A stretch of DNA of 7,117 nt from the NCBI GenBank assembly GCA_003162255.1, contig PMMJ01000307.1, positions 714-7,830 on the forward strand. The letters are read 5' to 3'. Below are positions 5,259-7,117 of this stretch, in pieces. Below the pieces are notes generated by a model, which searched no databases, had not been told where the DNA came from, and saw only the letters and a list, made by a program, of their open reading frames with translations. The DNA comes from Acidobacteriaceae bacterium. GTDB lineage: Bacteria; Acidobacteriota; Terriglobia; Terriglobales; Acidobacteriaceae. Every line of letters starts with the position of its first letter. Position 1 is the first letter of the stretch. The translations under genes and the position numbers were made by a program.

Positions 5259-7117
5259 TCAGCTCACAGCGGGGCGCAGTTTCGACGGCTTGGTCGCGAT
5301 GGTGAGAGACGCCGCTTCCAGTTCGTCGGAGGCCGCTTCGATGGTCAGAGAGCCGGGCTTCTTCGAAGCCTGCACAATCGCTTGCGCCAAACCGCTGAAC
5401 AAGCTTCTCTCGTTTCCTTTGTCGGACTCCTGGCAATTCGGGTCGCCGTTCCCGAGACCTATCAGCGCGCCTTCGCCCGACACTTTAAAGCTAATCTTGT
5501 TATCCGCAGTGGGAACGAAACGCCCGATGCTGTCGACGGTTTCCACGCGCACCATCGCCAGATCTTCCCCATCGGCGGCGAGTTCGGCGCGGTCGGCCGT
5601 GAGGCGAATCTTCGCTGGGGCCCCGGTGGTTTCTTGCTTCGCGATGAGCACAACTTTGGCATCTTTTGTGCCGCGCGCTTCGAGGTAGCCGGGAGCGTAC
5701 TTGACCTTCCACTCCACATGATGGAGCGGCTCGACCTTCTTGGCGCCGAGGCTCTGGCCGTTGCACAACAGCTCGACGCTCTCCAGGTTCGAATGCACCC
5801 AGACGGAAATCTCTTCCCCCTCTTTGCCCGCCCAGTTCCAATGGGGGAAAAGATGCAGCACCGGTTCCTTGCTCCACCATGCCTTGTAATAGAAGTAGTT
5901 ATCCTTGGGAAACCCGCACGTATCGACGATGCCAAATTGTGAGTTGACGCTGGGCCAGGAGTAGGGCGTCGGCTCGCCGCGGTAATCGAAACCGGTCCAG
6001 ACAAATCCGCCCGCGAGCCACGGACGGACGGCATAGTAGGGCCACCACTCCTCGGCGAGGTGGGCCCACGCGGGGTGATTTGCGTCATACGCGCTCACCC
6101 AGTTCCGCAGCTTGTCCGTGCTATAGATGCCGCGCGTGGCGACCGTACTCGCGGTCTCGGTGCCGATCAGCGGCTGCCGGGGATGATCGGCGTGGTATGT
6201 CTCCGCCAGCGACAGTTCGTAGTTGAAGCCCATCACGTCGAGCGCGAAGGCGAGCGGCTTGTCATACGAGCCGTTCACGGCCGCGGTGCAGAGGCGCGTC
6301 GGATCCAGTTCGTGCGCGCGTTCCTGCATGGTCCGAATGATCTGCGGGCCAATCTCATTCGCTTGCAGCACATCCTCTTCATTGCCCATGGACCATAGGA
6401 AGACCGCGGGGTTATTGCGATAGCGCTTGACCATGGTTTCAAGCTGCGCCAGGCCTTCTTCATTCGACGACATCTGACGCGTCTCGCAGAGCATCAAAAG
6501 GCCCGCCCGCGCGCAAGCCTCCACCCACTCCGGGGTGGGCATGTTGTGCGACGTGCGTACGGCGTTGCAGCCCATTGCTTTCAGCACCCCGGCGCGGAAA
6601 GCTTGCAGGGGATCGGGCAAGGCAGCACCCACGCCAGCGTGATCCTGATGGTTACAGGTGCCTTGGATCGGGGTTCTCTTGCCGTTCAAGAAAAAGCCTC
6701 GATTCGCATCGAAAGCCAGCGTGCGCACGCCAAACATAGCTTGGTCACGGTCACGTGTGCGGCCGCCGGCCTCCACGGAAGCGACGGCGCAATAGAGATT
6801 CGGCTCTTCCGGTGACCACAGGGCCGCATGTTCGAGCTTCGCGGTCGCGCTGAAGCTTTGTTTGCCGTCCGCGGCAACTTCCGCGGCCGGCGATTCGGCA
6901 GTGGACACCGTTTTTCCTGCCTCATCCAGAATTTGCCAGCGCACGCGGCAGCTTTCCCCGGCGCTCCCGGCATTTTCGACGACGGTGCTGAGCTTCAAAG
7001 TGGCGTTGCTGCCTTGCACGTCTGTACGTACAACCGTATCCCATTGGCCCAGATGCAGGGGATCGGTCTTGGTGAGCCACACGTGGCGATAAATACCCGC
7101 GCCTTCGTAGAACCAGC
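5259..7117 (-). CDS. Glycoside hydrolase family 2 (beta-galactosidase-like), N-terminus beyond the window
   Basis: Retaining beta-glycosidase expected to release galactose or a related sugar from plant-derived oligosaccharides, probably exported like its relatives, although the signal region is outside the window. The frame is open from the right edge (WFYEGAGIYRHVWL at the tail of the sugar-binding domain) to TGA at 5259-5261, giving 618 complete visible codons. Numbering from the GTG at 7080-7082: an immunoglobulin-like domain to about 120; TIM-barrel catalytic domain from GVRTLAFDANRGFFLNGK to about 400, with RTSHNMPTPEW (176-186), acid/base Glu235 in WSMGNEED and nucleophile Glu309 in PLIGTETAS; a DUF4982-type beta domain about 405-470 (LHLFPHWNW, SVELLCNGQSLG); and a C-terminal Ig-like C5 domain about 490-595 (GLGNGDPNC). 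No frameshift and no missing key residue. Substrate is not decidable; uxaE and GH28 nearby suggest pectin side chains. Confidence 0.9.
   Translation of the reverse strand, partial: WFYEGAGIYRHVWLTKTDPLHLGQWDTVVRTDVQGSNATLKLSTVVENAGSAGESCRVRWQILDEAGKTVSTAESPAAEVAADGKQSFSATAKLEHAALWSPEEPNLYCAVASVEAGGRTRDRDQAMFGVRTLAFDANRGFFLNGKRTPIQGTCNHQDHAGVGAALPDPLQAFRAGVLKAMGCNAVRTSHNMPTPEWVEACARAGLLMLCETRQMSSNEEGLAQLETMVKRYRNNPAVFLWSMGNEEDVLQANEIGPQIIRTMQERAHELDPTRLCTAAVNGSYDKPLAFALDVMGFNYELSLAETYHADHPRQPLIGTETASTVATRGIYSTDKLRNWVSAYDANHPAWAHLAEEWWPYYAVRPWLAGGFVWTGFDYRGEPTPYSWPSVNSQFGIVDTCGFPKDNYFYYKAWWSKEPVLHLFPHWNWAGKEGEEISVWVHSNLESVELLCNGQSLGAKKVEPLHHVEWKVKYAPGYLEARGTKDAKVVLIAKQETTGAPAKIRLTADRAELAADGEDLAMVRVETVDSIGRFVPTADNKISFKVSGEGALIGLGNGDPNCQESDKGNERSLFSGLAQAIVQASKKPGSLTIEAASDELEAASLTIATKPSKLRPAVS

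Noticed and set aside
5226..5942. 238-codon open frame on the plus strand
   Set aside because: Antisense to the intact GH2 gene; no motif and unlikely composition.

Overview
The window looks like chromosomal DNA of an Acidobacteriota, most like Bryobacterales / Candidatus Solibacter. This is inferred from protein families remembered for that group, not from a marker gene: tagaturonate epimerase, GH28, a GH2 enzyme with DUF4982 and C5 domains, DUF5107-TPR proteins, Ig-repeat lipoproteins, PknB-type kinases, and IS5- and IS110-family transposases. Coding parts are GC-rich and there is no rRNA, tRNA or CRISPR.

Layout. Both edges carry apparently healthy sugar-catabolism genes on the minus strand, each cut by the window edge. 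At the left is the start of a tagaturonate epimerase (UxaE-like) gene (1-207). At the right is most of a GH2 beta-galactosidase-like enzyme (5259-7117) with both catalytic glutamates. The roughly 5 kb between them is almost entirely wreckage. In order it holds: a C-terminal scrap of an isomerase/hydrolase-like gene (217-330, minus, one-base frameshift); the C-terminal third of a GH28 polygalacturonase-like protein (311-577, minus); the left end of an IS5-like element with a frameshifted transposase start (578-795, plus); a DUF5107-TPR protein with a large internal deletion and both ends lost (about 771-2745, plus); the N-terminal part of an Ig-repeat lipoprotein with a frameshift at a seven-C run (2740-3338, minus); the first 60 or so codons of a Ser/Thr kinase (3604-3789, minus); about 1.1 kb with no recognisable gene (3800-4880) that holds direct repeats and hairpins; and an N-terminal IS110 transposase scrap (5014-5164, minus).

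How it fits together. Tagaturonate epimerase, GH28 and GH2 point to a former locus for pectin/galactoside breakdown (galacturonate via tagaturonate). The simplest history is IS insertion into GH28 followed by deletions that joined unrelated gene ends. Most recognisable fragments carry truncations or single-base indels, while the GH2 frame and the 574-codon TPR frame stay open. I find no convincing new multi-gene system. The items most worth checking are the 4029-4519 repeat/hairpin segment, the C7 tract in the lipoprotein, and the junctions where two gene families share the same bases.
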